Positions 15,183 to 27,503 of a DNA stretch of 32,234 nt are shown here, piece by piece. This DNA is from Patulibacter medicamentivorans (GTDB lineage Bacteria > Actinomycetota > Thermoleophilia > Solirubrobacterales > Solirubrobacteraceae): positions 1-32,234 of the forward strand of contig NZ_AGUD01000225.1 of NCBI RefSeq assembly GCF_000240225.1, in the 5' to 3' direction. Made by a program: the position numbers and the translations under genes. The notes beneath the pieces were generated by a model. The model worked only from the letters and a program-made list of their open reading frames with translations. It did no database searches and was not told where the DNA came from. Each line of letters starts with the position of its first letter. The stretch's first letter is position 1.

Positions 15183-16780
15183 GATGCAGTGACCTCCTTC
15201 GGGGGCGTGGCCGGAGCGTAGCCCACGAGCTCGGCCTCCGGGATGAACTGCTCGGGGTAGCCGTACATGCCGTGCTCGGAGATGTCGAGACCGGCGATCT
15301 CCTTCTCCTCGCTGACGCGGATCCCGATCGTCTTCTTGAGCAGGAAGAAGACGAGGAACGATGCGCCGAACACCCAGGCGAAGGTGATCAGGACGACGCA
15401 GGCCTGGACCAGCAGCTGGTCGATCCCGCCGCCGGTGAACAGGCCGCCGTCGGGGTTGCCACCGAGGGCGTTGTACTTGGCCAGGTCGGGCGAGAGGAAG
15501 AGGCCGATCGAGAGGCTGCCCCAGATGCCCGCGAGACCGTGGGCCGAGGTCGCGCCGACCGGGTCGTCGATCCCGAGCTTGTCGATCCCGATCACGCCGA
15601 AGACGACGATCAGGCCGGCGACGAAGCCGATGATCGGCGCCGCCCACATCTCGACGTAGCCGGCGGGCGCGGTGATCGCGACCAGACCGGCGATCGCGCC
15701 GTTGCCGAGCATGCCGACGTCGAACTTGCGGGTGAGCACGTAGATCGCGAGGCCCGCACCGATCACGCCGGCCGCGGCGCCGAGGTTGGTGACCGCGATC
15801 ACGTGGGCGAAGAAGCCGCCGTCGGTGTTCAGCGACGAGGTGCCGTTGAAGCCGAACCAGCCGAGCCAGAGGACGATCACGCCGATGCCGAAGATCGGCA
15901 TGCTGTGGCCGGGAATGGCGCGCGGCTTGCCGTCGGGGCCGTACTTGCCCTTGCGCGGCCCGAGCAGCAGCGCCGCGGCCAGCGCCGCGGTGGCACCGGT
16001 CAGGTGGACGACGCCGGAGCCGGCGTAGTCGAGAGCGCCCGCGGCGTCGCCGATCGTCAGGCCGTGGTCGCCGCCGAAGATGCCGGCACCGGACCAGCCG
16101 GCGTGCGCGACCAGCGGGTAGATGATCGCGATGAAGATGATCGCGAAGATCGGGTAGACGATGAACTTGATCCGCTCGAGCGTCGAGCCCCAGACGATCG
16201 CCAGCGAGACCGCCGCGAACGTGAACTGGAAGAAGAAGAACGCGAAGCCGCTGGAGTCCGGCTTGCCCGGCTCGGTGAAGTCGAGCGAGTAGAACCAGTC
16301 GCCGCCGCCGATGATCCGGTGCGCGTCGGAGCCGAAGGCGATGCCGTAGCCGACCGCCCACCAGACGATCGCCGCGATCGCGATGTTGACGAAGATCTTG
16401 GCGATGCCCGCGCCGACGTTCTTGCCGCGGGAGAAGCCGACCTCGAGACCGAGGAACCCGACCTGCATGAAGAACACGAGGGCGGCGCCGAGGATCAGCC
16501 AGAGGTAGTTGACCTCGTTGACCAGCGACAGCAGGTCGCCGCCGATCTGGCCGGCTCCGTCGCCGGTGTTGCCCTTGTAGGCCTCCGGCGGGTAGAGCGC
16601 CGACGAGACCGCCGGAAGGGCGATCGCGCTGGTCAGCAGCGATGTGAAAGCCGCGAACAGGATCTTGCCGCGGGACGGCATGCTCCAGCGTGACTTCGGA
16701 TACTCGCGGTCGGCGCGAGGGCGTTCTGTCGGGGCGTGTGGCGCGTCGGCCACCCGTCGCCCGCGTAGGGTCCGTGACAT
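15179..16780 (-). CDS. amt: Ammonium transporter Amt
   Basis: A 533-residue Amt/Mep/Rh-family channel for uptake of ammonium across the cytoplasmic membrane. The twin pore histidines are seen at H259 (DYAGSGVVHLTG) and H414 (GATSAHGLAGIWG). A C-terminal tail, IAGLDISEHGMYGYPEQF, is the conserved cytosolic region that P-II proteins touch. The start at ATG 16780 has a strong AAGGAGG site 7 bases upstream. It gives about 35 hydrophilic residues before the first hydrophobic segment (ILFAAFTSLLTSAIALPAVSS), which may act as a signal peptide. An internal Met (MPSRGKIL) would be an alternative start. It is co-translated with the P-II gene and divergent from glnN. Confidence 0.96.
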   Translation of the reverse strand: MSRTLRGRRVADAPHAPTERPRADREYPKSRWSMPSRGKILFAAFTSLLTSAIALPAVSSALYPPEAYKGNTGDGAGQIGGDLLSLVNEVNYLWLILGAALVFFMQVGFLGLEVGFSRGKNVGAGIAKIFVNIAIAAIVWWAVGYGIAFGSDAHRIIGGGDWFYSLDFTEPGKPDSSGFAFFFFQFTFAAVSLAIVWGSTLERIKFIVYPIFAIIFIAIIYPLVAHAGWSGAGIFGGDHGLTIGDAAGALDYAGSGVVHLTGATAALAAALLLGPRKGKYGPDGKPRAIPGHSMPIFGIGVIVLWLGWFGFNGTSSLNTDGGFFAHVIAVTNLGAAAGVIGAGLAIYVLTRKFDVGMLGNGAIAGLVAITAPAGYVEMWAAPIIGFVAGLIVVFGVIGIDKLGIDDPVGATSAHGLAGIWGSLSIGLFLSPDLAKYNALGGNPDGGLFTGGGIDQLLVQACVVLITFAWVFGASFLVFFLLKKTIGIRVSEEKEIAGLDISEHGMYGYPEQFIPEAELVGYAPATPPKEVTAS

Positions 16781-17046
16781 CCGTGTTCCTCCTTGATCGG
16801 ACGACATGGATCCTGCGGGCCGCCGCGCGGCGGTTCGCTGTCCGGTTGGCGAAACCACGGATGTGCAGATGCTCCACATCGGCGCCACCCCTCCACCGTG
16901 GCGCACTGGACCACCGGCCGTTTGGACATCGGGATAAGGTCTGCGGCGGCTGAGCAGACCTACGCTCGCCGCCCGGTCCGCATTCGCGGGCACGCTCGTG
17001 CTCGCCTGCGCCACCGGTCACCGAACCCGAGGAGCTCTCGCACCCC
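16781..17046. other. Divergent control region of amt-glnK and glnN
   Basis: A 266-base gap between divergent nitrogen genes. On the plus strand TAAGGT at 16935-16940 is a possible -10 box, without a good -35, and GAGGAG at about 17030-17035 is a ribosome binding site for glnN. GGTTGGCGAAACC (16844-16856) is a short imperfect inverted sequence containing GAAAC, one half of the actinobacterial GlnR site, but the other half (GTNAC) is not at the proper distance. Joint nitrogen control is likely from gene content; the site is not proven. Confidence 0.35.
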
Positions 17047-19194
<2,148 letters not shown>

Positions 19195-19230
19195 CCCGCC
19201 GCTCGCCCGCTCGGGCGTCGGTGCAGGACC

Positions 19231-19259
19231 CGGAGCCCCCGTCCAGCACGGGGGCTCCG
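19231..19259 (+). terminator. Hairpin terminator of glnN
   Basis: A 12-bp perfect stem, CGGAGCCCCCGT (19231-19242) and ACGGGGGCTCCG (19248-19259), with loop CCAGC, 36 bases after the glnN stop. It is followed by TCGTTCC, only slightly T-rich. Confidence 0.8.
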
Positions 19260-19428
19260 TCGTTCCGGGGCACGGATGGGGCTGCGGCGAACCCGCAGTC
19301 GCGAGTGTGGCGATCGACGGATGCGCCCGGACGCCGGGCCGGCGACGATCGCGGTGATCCACCCCACGTCCACGCGGCCGCTCCCGGAGCGCGTGGGCGA
19401 CCGCTCACCACCGACCCACCGCCCGCTC

Positions 19429-19857
19429 ATGTCCATGCACGCCACCGCCCGCCGCCTCGGCGACGGACTCCGCCACGAGGTCCTCGTCAACGGCCGCCAC
19501 GTCGTCATCACCGACGAGCCGGTCCGGCTCGGCGGCACCGACAGCGGCCCCGCCCCGCACGAGCTGCTGCCGGCGGCGCTGGCCTCGTGCATCGCGACGA
19601 TGATCGCGCTCTACGCCGCCAACCGCGGCTGGGACCTGGGCGACGTCCCGGTCGCCGTCCACTACGACAACGAGGCGACGCCACGCCGGTTCGACGTCGA
19701 GATCCGGCTGCCGGCCGGGCTCAGCGACGACCAGGTGACCCGGCTCCGCCGCGTGGCCGACACCTGCCCGGTCCGGCGAGCGCTGGAGGCCGGCTTCACC
19801 TTCGACGAGCGGATCGTCATCGCGGCCGAGCCGGCGGCCCGCGACGTGGCCGCCTGA
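19429..19857 (+). CDS. OsmC/Ohr-family peroxidase-like protein
   Basis: A 142-residue protein with both conserved Cys of the OsmC/Ohr fold, C54 ([13 protein letters not shown]) and C113 ([11 protein letters not shown]). In this family they reduce organic hydroperoxides through a thiol cycle. It belongs to the general YhfA/OsmC-like branch rather than clearly to Ohr. The ATG at 19429 ([10 protein letters not shown]) was chosen because the fold begins there. An in-frame extension back to 19276 looks like random high-GC sequence. Another ATG is at 19435. No convincing ribosome binding site or -10 box is visible, so the start is uncertain. The 170 bases before it show nothing beyond the glnN terminator. 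It is convergent with katG, another peroxide-defence gene, and they share a terminator. Confidence 0.85.
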   Translation: MSMHATARRLGDGLRHEVLVNGRHVVITDEPVRLGGTDSGPAPHELLPAALASCIATMIALYAANRGWDLGDVPVAVHYDNEATPRRFDVEIRLPAGLSDDQVTRLRRVADTCPVRRALEAGFTFDERIVIAAEPAARDVAA

Positions 19858-19864
19858 GCGCCGT

Positions 19865-19895
19865 GACGTTCCGGTCGCTGGGCGACCGGAACGTC
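19865..19895. terminator. Shared bidirectional terminator between osmC-like gene and katG
   Basis: A perfect 14-bp stem, GACGTTCCGGTCGC (19865-19878) and its complement (19882-19895), with a 3-base loop. It lies 7 bases after the OsmC-like stop and 14 bases from the katG stop, so it can serve both convergent genes. Confidence 0.85.
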
Positions 19896-19909
19896 CCAAC
19901 GGCGGCCTC

Positions 19910-22273
<2,364 letters not shown>

Positions 22274-22276
<3 letters not shown>

Positions 22277-22930
22277 GTCGGCGCTCAGGATCCGCCGCTT
22301 CTGGTCCTGGAACTCCGCCTCCGTGAGGACGCCGGATGCCCGCAGCGCGGCCAGCCGCTCCAGCCGCGCGAGGCGCTCGTCGGTCCCGTCAGCCGCGGCG
22401 GGCCGGCCGGCGGCCGCGACGCCGTCGCGGACCGCGCCGGCCAGCGCCTCGACGTCGAGGCCGAGCGCCTGGAGCTTCGCCCGCTGCTCGGGGCGCAGGT
22501 CGGACAGATCTCCCCCGGAGACGTCGATCACCTGCGGGGCACCGAAGGCGGACGCCCACCCGGCCGCCCCGGGCCCGCTGGCGGGCTGCTCCGGGCGCTC
22601 TCCCCGCAGGGCCGCCGCGAGCGCCTCGGCGCTCTGGACCGCTCGCTGCCGCGTCTCGGGCACCTCGTCCCAGGCGATCCTGAGACGCGCCGGGTCGGCG
22701 GGATCGAGATCGACCGGGAGCACCATCCCAGGCGACGGCCAGCGCTTGGTCCGGACGATCGCCCGGTGCTCGACCGAGGTCGCCGGAACGCCGGGAGCCT
22801 GGACGACGAGCTGCATCCGGCAGGTCTGACTGACGCTGTCGCCGGTGTTGCCCGAGCACCCGACCACCTGCGCGGTCCCGCGGACGGCGTCGGCGCCGGG
22901 ACCGCGGCGGAAGCGATCGAGCAAGCCCAT
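22274..22930 (-). CDS. SHOCT-domain protein of unknown function
   Basis: A 218-residue soluble protein. The last 33 residues (about 185-217: ERLARLERLAALRASGVLTEAEF and KRRILS) are a SHOCT domain, a short helical pair found at the C-terminus of many bacterial proteins and often linked to oligomer formation. The N-terminal half (about 15-90) appears beta-rich, with VPVDLDPADPARLRIAWDE-like phrases seen in small membrane-associated proteins of actinobacteria. Here there is no membrane helix. The middle is Ala/Pro-rich. The start at ATG 22930 is supported by a well-spaced promoter whose -10 box ends 7 bases upstream, so it is probably leaderless. It runs in the same direction as katG but 138 bases away, so it is probably a separate unit. 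Confidence 0.8.
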
Positions 22931-22937
22931 GCGCCGA

Positions 22938-22966
22938 ACCGTACGGGGACCGCCGGCCGCTGTCGA
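22938..22966 (-). promoter_or_regulatory. Promoter of the SHOCT gene, leaderless
   Basis: On the minus strand TCGACA (22966-22961, five of six matches to TTGACA), exactly 17 bases, then TACGGT (22943-22938, TANNNT). The -10 box ends 7 bases before the ATG and no Shine-Dalgarno sequence is present, so the transcript should start at or beside the ATG. It is the best-formed promoter in the window. Confidence 0.65.
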
Positions 22967-23051
22967 CCGGCCCCATCGGGCCGCGGGCGCCCCGGCCGCG
23001 TGGCGGATCGCCCGTCACGCGGCCGAGGGCGGGCGCCCCGGCATGCCGCGT

Positions 23052-23690
23052 TCAGCGCCCGTACGGCCCGGTCGTCGGAGCGGCGGCGCCGACCTCGCCG
23101 CGATCGCCGGCCCTGCCCCAGCGCCAGACCCCCGCCGCGCAGGCCACCAGCGCCGCCACGAACGCGGCGATCCCCGCGATCCGCAGCACCAGCGCGATCG
23201 GATCCTCGGCGCCCGGCAGGTCCCAGATCTCGTAGATCAGCTGCCCCCAGTCGTGGTGGTCGCTGTCGCCGGTGATCAGCGGCAGCGACCGCTCGCGCGC
23301 GTCGGCGACGTAGGTCGCCGCCGCGTAGCAGGACGCGGACAGGAGGTTGAGCACGACGACCACCGCCCCCGTCCGGCGCTCGCGGATCGCGAGCCCGAGC
23401 ATCGCCAGCGGGACCAGCAGCTGCAGCAGCGTGCCGGCGAGCAGGATCGCCGTCCGCCAGCCGGTCGGCATCAGCAGCAGGTGGCCCGCCTCGTGGAACA
23501 GCAGGTTGACCGTGTGCGCCAGCTGCGCCAGCGCGCCGATCGGACCGCCGCCGTACTCGACCCCCGGATCCTCGACCCACAGCCGATGGGCGAGCAGGAT
23601 CGACACGAAGGCGGCCGCCAGCGCCAGCAGCGGGTGCAGCCGGCCGGGAGCGAGCCGCCGGATCAGGCGCGAGGGCATCCCCCGGACCAT
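23052..23690 (-). CDS. Membrane protein with HEAGH zinc-binding motif (M50-like)
   Basis: A 212-residue membrane protein with about four or five hydrophobic helices (around 18-34, 72-90, 95-115 and 165-190). HEAGH at 66-70 in NLLFHEAGHLLLM is the HExxH zinc motif of intramembrane metalloproteases. A further polar segment, GDSDHHDWGQLIYE (about 142-155), could supply a third metal ligand. It is short for a site-2 protease and lacks the usual second NPDG-type motif and any PDZ domain. It may therefore be a minimal protease or a non-proteolytic relative. The start at ATG 23690 was chosen; an ATG at 23678 and a TTG at 23786 are alternatives. It is divergent from metH. The substrate is unknown. 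Confidence 0.75.
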   Translation of the reverse strand: MVRGMPSRLIRRLAPGRLHPLLALAAAFVSILLAHRLWVEDPGVEYGGGPIGALAQLAHTVNLLFHEAGHLLLMPTGWRTAILLAGTLLQLLVPLAMLGLAIRERRTGAVVVVLNLLSASCYAAATYVADARERSLPLITGDSDHHDWGQLIYEIWDLPGAEDPIALVLRIAGIAAFVAALVACAAGVWRWGRAGDRGEVGAAAPTTGPYGR

Positions 23691-23777
23691 CGGTGGCCCA
23701 CCGCCCGCGCCCGCCCCGAACGCCCCCGCCCTCGACGAACGACGGAGCGCCACCCGGCCGCCGAGGGCCCACCGCAA

Positions 23778-23799
23778 CCTTGACAAAGCTGTGGCAAGG
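23778..23799. promoter_or_regulatory. 22-base palindrome between metH and the M50-like gene
   Basis: CCTTGACAAAGCTGTGGCAAGG reads as the dyad CCTTG-n-CA-n-AGCT-n-TG-n-CAAGG, with 18 of 22 positions symmetric. It lies 29-50 bases before the metH ATG and upstream of the divergent gene. It is shaped like an operator for a helix-turn-helix dimer. The regulator is unknown. Confidence 0.55.
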
Positions 23800-23815
23800 T
23801 TGGCTCGTTCGCTGG

Positions 23816-23821
23816 TAGCCT
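23816..23821 (+). promoter_or_regulatory. -10 box of metH, placed for a leaderless transcript
   Basis: TAGCCT ends 6 bases before the metH ATG, so transcription would start at about the ATG. TTGACA at 23780-23785 is perfect, but 30 bases away and too far to be its -35 box. TGGCAA at 23792-23797 is at 18 bases but poor. Confidence 0.5.
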
Positions 23822-23827
23822 TGGGGC

Positions 23828-26800
23828 ATGGCCGAGCGTGACTACCTGGCAGCCGTGCGTGAAGGGGTCGTCGTCTTCGACGGCAGCATGGGCGCGCTGC
23901 TGGAGGAGAAGAACCTCTCGCTGGAGGAGGACTACCGCCTTCCCGGCCGCGCGCACGAGGTCCTGGTCCTCAACCGCCCGGACGTCATCGAGGAGCTCCA
24001 CACCACGATGCTCGACGCGGGCGCCGTGGTCCTGGAGACCGACTCGTTCCAGGCCTCGCGGCTGAAGCTCGACGAGTGGGGTCTGGCCGACCACACGCTC
24101 GAGATCAACGTCCGCGCGGCCGAGATCGCCCGCAAGGCGGCCGGTCCCGATCGCTTCGTCGCCGGCTCGATCGGCCCGACCGGGTTCCTGCCCAGCTCCG
24201 ACGACCCGACGCTCGGCAACATCCTCTTCCCCGAGCTGGTGACCGTCTTCGAGGAGCAGTCGCGCGGCCTGATCCAGGGCGGCGCCGACCTGCTGATCAT
24301 CGAGACCGCGCAGGACATCCTCGAGGTCAAGGCCGCGATCTTCGGCGCCCGCGAGGCGTTCAAGGCGACCGGCCGCCGGGTCCCGCTGCAGATCTCGGTC
24401 TCGCTCCTGCCCAACGGCGGCAAGATGCTGCTGGGCACCGACGTCGCCGCGGTCGTGACGACGCTCGAGGCGCTGAAGGTCGACGTGATCGGCCTCAACT
24501 GCTCGACCGGCCCCGAGGACATGCGCGACGCGATCCGCTACCTCGGCGAGAACGCGTCGGTCCCCGTCCACTGCATCCCCAACGCCGGCATCCCGCAGCA
24601 GGGCGTCAACGGCGAGACGGTCTTCCCCGAGAAGCCCCAGCCGCTGGCCGACGCGCTCGGCGAGTTCGTCGACGACTACGGCGTCGCGATCGTCGGCGGC
24701 TGCTGCGGCACGACCCCGGAGCACATCTCCGCGATCGCCGAGCGGGTCGCCCGGAAGCCCGCCGGCCGCACCGCCAACGCCGGCACCGTCGACCGCCGGA
24801 TCCAGGTCTCCTCGATGATCGGCGCCGCCGACCTGGTCCAGGAGCCGCGCCCGACGATCGTCGGCGAGCGCGTCAACTCGCAGGGCTCGCGCAAGGCCAA
24901 GGAGCTGCTGCTGGCCGACGACTACGACTCGCTGGTCACGATCGCCGAGGGCCAGGTCGAGGGCGGCGCCCACGTCCTCGACGTCTGCGTCGCGCTGACC
25001 GAGCGCTCCGACGAGGCCGAGCAGATGCGGCAGGTCGTCAAGAAGATCAGCCTCACCCAGCCGGCGCCGATCCAGATCGACTCGACCGAGCCGGACGTGA
25101 TCAAGGTCGCGCTCGAGCAGATCCCGGGCCGCGCGATCGTCAACTCGGTCAACCTCGAGGCCGGCCGCGACAAGATGGACGTCGTCGTGCCGCTGGCGCT
25201 GGAGCACGGCGCCGCCGTGATCGCGCTGACGATCGACGAGATCGGCATGGGCAAGACCGTCGAGCGCAAGCTCGAGATCGCCGAGCGGATCAAGCAGATC
25301 GCCTGCGACGAGCACGGGCTCGAGCCCGAGGCGCTGATCTTCGACCTGCTGACCTTCACGCTGACGACCGGCGACGAGGAGTGGCGCGACTCGGCCGTGC
25401 AGACGATCGAGGCGATCCGCGCGATCGGCGACCGGCTGCCGGGCGTCAAGACCTCGCTCGGCGTCTCGAACGTCAGCTTCGGCGTCGGCCTGGCGGCCCG
25501 CTCGGTCCTGAACTCGGTCTTCCTCTACCACTGCGTCGAGGCCGGCCTCGACCTGGCGATGGTCAACCCGGCGCACATCATCCCGATGGGCGAGATCGAC
25601 CCGACCGAGCGGCAGCTGGCCGAGGACCTGGTCTGGAACCGCCGCGAGGACGCGCTCGAGCTGTTCATCAACCACTTCGAGTCGAAGGGCCCCGGCGAGG
25701 AGACCGCCGAGAAGGCCGACCCGACCGCCGAGATGGAGCCGGAGGAGGCGCTGCACTTCCGGATCCTCAAGCGCAAGAAGGACGGCGTCGAGGCCGACAT
25801 CGACCGCGCCGTCGAGAAGCTCGGCGCGGTGCCGGTGCTCAACGACGTGCTGCTGCCGGCGATGAAGGAGGTCGGCGACAAGTTCGGCGCCGGCGAGCTG
25901 ATCCTGCCGTTCGTGCTGCAGTCGGCCGAGGTGATGAAGAAGGCCGTCAAGCAGCTGGAGAACTACCTCGAGCGGACCGCCGACTACACCAAGGGCACCG
26001 TCGTCCTGGCGACCGTCTTCGGCGACGTCCACGACATCGGCAAGTCGCTGGTCAACACGATCCTGTCGAACAACGGCTACACCGTCGTCGACCTCGGCAA
26101 GCAGGTCCCGGTCGGCACGATCCTCGAGGCCGCCAAGGAGCACGACGCGACCGCGATCGGCCTCTCGGCGCTGCTGGTGTCGACGTCGAAGCAGATGCCG
26201 CTGGCCGTCCAGGAGCTGCACCGCGAGGGCCTCAAGTACCCGGTCCTGGTGGGCGGCGCCGCGATCAACCGCAACTTCTCCTACCGCGCCCTGCACCCCA
26301 ACGGGCTCGACGACGACACCGTCTACGAGGGCGGCGTCTTCTACTGCAAGGACGCCTTCGAGGGCCTCGGCGTGATGGACCGGATGGTCGACGACGAGGC
26401 CCACCCGCAGATGCTCGAGGAGATCAAGGCGGGCGCGATCAAGCTCCGCGACGCGGCCAAGGAGGACGAGAACCTCCCGCCCGTCACCGACACGTCGGTC
26501 CGCTCCCCCGTCGCCACCGACGCGCCCGTGCCCGAGCCGCCGTTCTGGGGCGTGCAGGAGGTGCCGGTCGACATGGACGAGCTGTACCACCACCTCGACA
26601 CGCACGTGCTGTTCAAGCTCCACTGGGGCGGCAAGGGGATCAAGGGCGACGCCTGGCGCAAGCTGGTCGAGGGCGACCCGACCGACGAGGACGCCGGCGA
26701 GGGCTTCCGCCACAAGCTCGAGCGGATGTGGCGGGAGCAGACCTACCTGCACCCGCGGGCGCTGATCGGGTTCTTCCCCTGCTACGCCGACGGCAACGAG

Positions 26801-27460
26801 ATCGTCGTCCTCGACCCCGAGGACCGCACGACCGAGATCAACCGCTTCGTCACGCCGCGCCAGCAGAAGGGCGACCGGATGGCGACGTCGGACTTCTTCC
26901 GGCCCGGCGTCAAGCAGGAGGACGGCACCGTCGTCGCGCCCGAGCAGCTCGACGTGATCGCCGTCCAGGCGCTGACCGTCGGCGACGAGGTCACGCAGCT
27001 GATGGCCAAGCTCGAGGCCGAGGGCGAGTACGCCGAGCAGCTGTTCGTCCACGGCCTCGGCGTGCAGACCGCCGAGGGCCTGTCGGAGTGGCTGCACTGG
27101 AAGGTCCGCAACTGGTTCGGCATCCCGGTCACGCAGGGTCGCCGGCTGTCGTGGGGCTACCCCGCGATCCCCGACCAGTCCGAGCACGAGAAGGTCAAGG
27201 AGCTGCTCGACATCTCCCGGATCGGGCTCGACCTGACCGACGGCTACTCCCCCACGCCCGAGCAGTCGACGCTGGCGATGATCGTCCACCACCCGCAGGC
27301 CGTCTACTACGGCATGCGCAACGGCCGCTTCCTGCAGGACGGCTCGCCGGACGACGTGATCAAGGACAGCGAGCGCGATCCGACCCGGATCGAGGCCGAC
27401 TTCCTGGAGTCCGAGGTCGACGACGCCGAGGCCGTCGAGGCCGAGGGCGCCGCGGCCTGA
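23828..27460 (+). CDS. metH: Cobalamin-dependent methionine synthase MetH
   Basis: A 1210-residue protein, full length for MetH (E. coli 1227), in the cytoplasm. It moves a methyl group from methyltetrahydrofolate through cobalamin to homocysteine. Domain order is complete. The homocysteine domain (about 1-310) has zinc ligands C225 (GLNCSTGP), C292 and C293 (GGCCGTTPEH). The pterin domain (about 338-600) has PTIVGERVNSQGS, DVCV and IQIDSTEPDV. The cobalamin cap and binding domains (about 650-880) have DVHDIGK, with cobalt-ligand His735. The AdoMet reactivation domain (about 900-1200) has WGYPAIPDQSEH and the Tyr-containing AVYYGM. The Ala/Glu-rich C-terminal tail is short. The ATG is favoured by the -10 box just upstream. 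No cobalamin riboswitch can fit in a leaderless transcript. The organism must obtain or make cobalamin. Confidence 0.97.
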   Translation: MAERDYLAAVREGVVVFDGSMGALLEEKNLSLEEDYRLPGRAHEVLVLNRPDVIEELHTTMLDAGAVVLETDSFQASRLKLDEWGLADHTLEINVRAAEIARKAAGPDRFVAGSIGPTGFLPSSDDPTLGNILFPELVTVFEEQSRGLIQGGADLLIIETAQDILEVKAAIFGAREAFKATGRRVPLQISVSLLPNGGKMLLGTDVAAVVTTLEALKVDVIGLNCSTGPEDMRDAIRYLGENASVPVHCIPNAGIPQQGVNGETVFPEKPQPLADALGEFVDDYGVAIVGGCCGTTPEHISAIAERVARKPAGRTANAGTVDRRIQVSSMIGAADLVQEPRPTIVGERVNSQGSRKAKELLLADDYDSLVTIAEGQVEGGAHVLDVCVALTERSDEAEQMRQVVKKISLTQPAPIQIDSTEPDVIKVALEQIPGRAIVNSVNLEAGRDKMDVVVPLALEHGAAVIALTIDEIGMGKTVERKLEIAERIKQIACDEHGLEPEALIFDLLTFTLTTGDEEWRDSAVQTIEAIRAIGDRLPGVKTSLGVSNVSFGVGLAARSVLNSVFLYHCVEAGLDLAMVNPAHIIPMGEIDPTERQLAEDLVWNRREDALELFINHFESKGPGEETAEKADPTAEMEPEEALHFRILKRKKDGVEADIDRAVEKLGAVPVLNDVLLPAMKEVGDKFGAGELILPFVLQSAEVMKKAVKQLENYLERTADYTKGTVVLATVFGDVHDIGKSLVNTILSNNGYTVVDLGKQVPVGTILEAAKEHDATAIGLSALLVSTSKQMPLAVQELHREGLKYPVLVGGAAINRNFSYRALHPNGLDDDTVYEGGVFYCKDAFEGLGVMDRMVDDEAHPQMLEEIKAGAIKLRDAAKEDENLPPVTDTSVRSPVATDAPVPEPPFWGVQEVPVDMDELYHHLDTHVLFKLHWGGKGIKGDAWRKLVEGDPTDEDAGEGFRHKLERMWREQTYLHPRALIGFFPCYADGNEIVVLDPEDRTTEINRFVTPRQQKGDRMATSDFFRPGVKQEDGTVVAPEQLDVIAVQALTVGDEVTQLMAKLEAEGEYAEQLFVHGLGVQTAEGLSEWLHWKVRNWFGIPVTQGRRLSWGYPAIPDQSEHEKVKELLDISRIGLDLTDGYSPTPEQSTLAMIVHHPQAVYYGMRNGRFLQDGSPDDVIKDSERDPTRIEADFLESEVDDAEAVEAEGAAA

Positions 27461-27471
27461 GCCGCGGCGCC
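27446..27471 (+). terminator. Hairpin around the metH stop codon
   Basis: A perfect 11-bp stem, GGCGCCGCGGC (27446-27456) with its complement (27461-27471). Loop CTGA contains the metH stop codon TGA (27458-27460). No T-run follows. It may end or stabilise the metH message. Confidence 0.6.
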
Positions 27472-27474
27472 GAC

Positions 27475-27503
27475 GCCGCCCGCGCTCAGGCGGCGCGGGC
27501 GGC
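27475..27503 (-). terminator. Hairpin around the hydrolase stop codon
   Basis: A perfect 11-bp stem, GCCGCCCGCGC (27475-27485) with its complement (27493-27503), and a 7-base loop. The loop holds the TGA of the convergent hydrolase (27488-27486). It mirrors the metH hairpin three bases away. Confidence 0.6.

Noticed and set aside
16840..16866. A GlnR box between amt and glnN
   Set aside because: GAAAC is present, but the matching GTNAC half at 11 bases is degenerate (GTCCG), so the site is not supported.
16781..17014. Upstream extension of amt to 17014
   Set aside because: The ATG at 16780 has a strong AAGGAGG site. The extra residues look random and would cover the divergent promoter region.
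19276..19428. N-terminal extension of the OsmC-like protein
   Set aside because: The extension is Arg/Pro-rich without fold-like pattern, and OsmC-like proteins of about 140 residues begin at the later ATG.
23691..23786. Start of the M50-like protein at TTG 23786
   Set aside because: It adds 32 Arg/Gly-rich residues before the first helix and would overlap the palindrome. The internal ATG fits the membrane topology better.
23780..23821. TTGACA as the -35 box of metH
   Set aside because: The match is perfect but it lies 30 bases before TAGCCT, where 16-19 is needed. It is better explained as part of the palindrome.
23663..27292. A 1209-residue open frame antisense to metH
   Set aside because: It is the mirror frame of a highly biased GC-rich gene. 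Its translation is Leu/Val/Asp/Arg-rich with no recognisable domain, while metH on the other strand is unmistakable.
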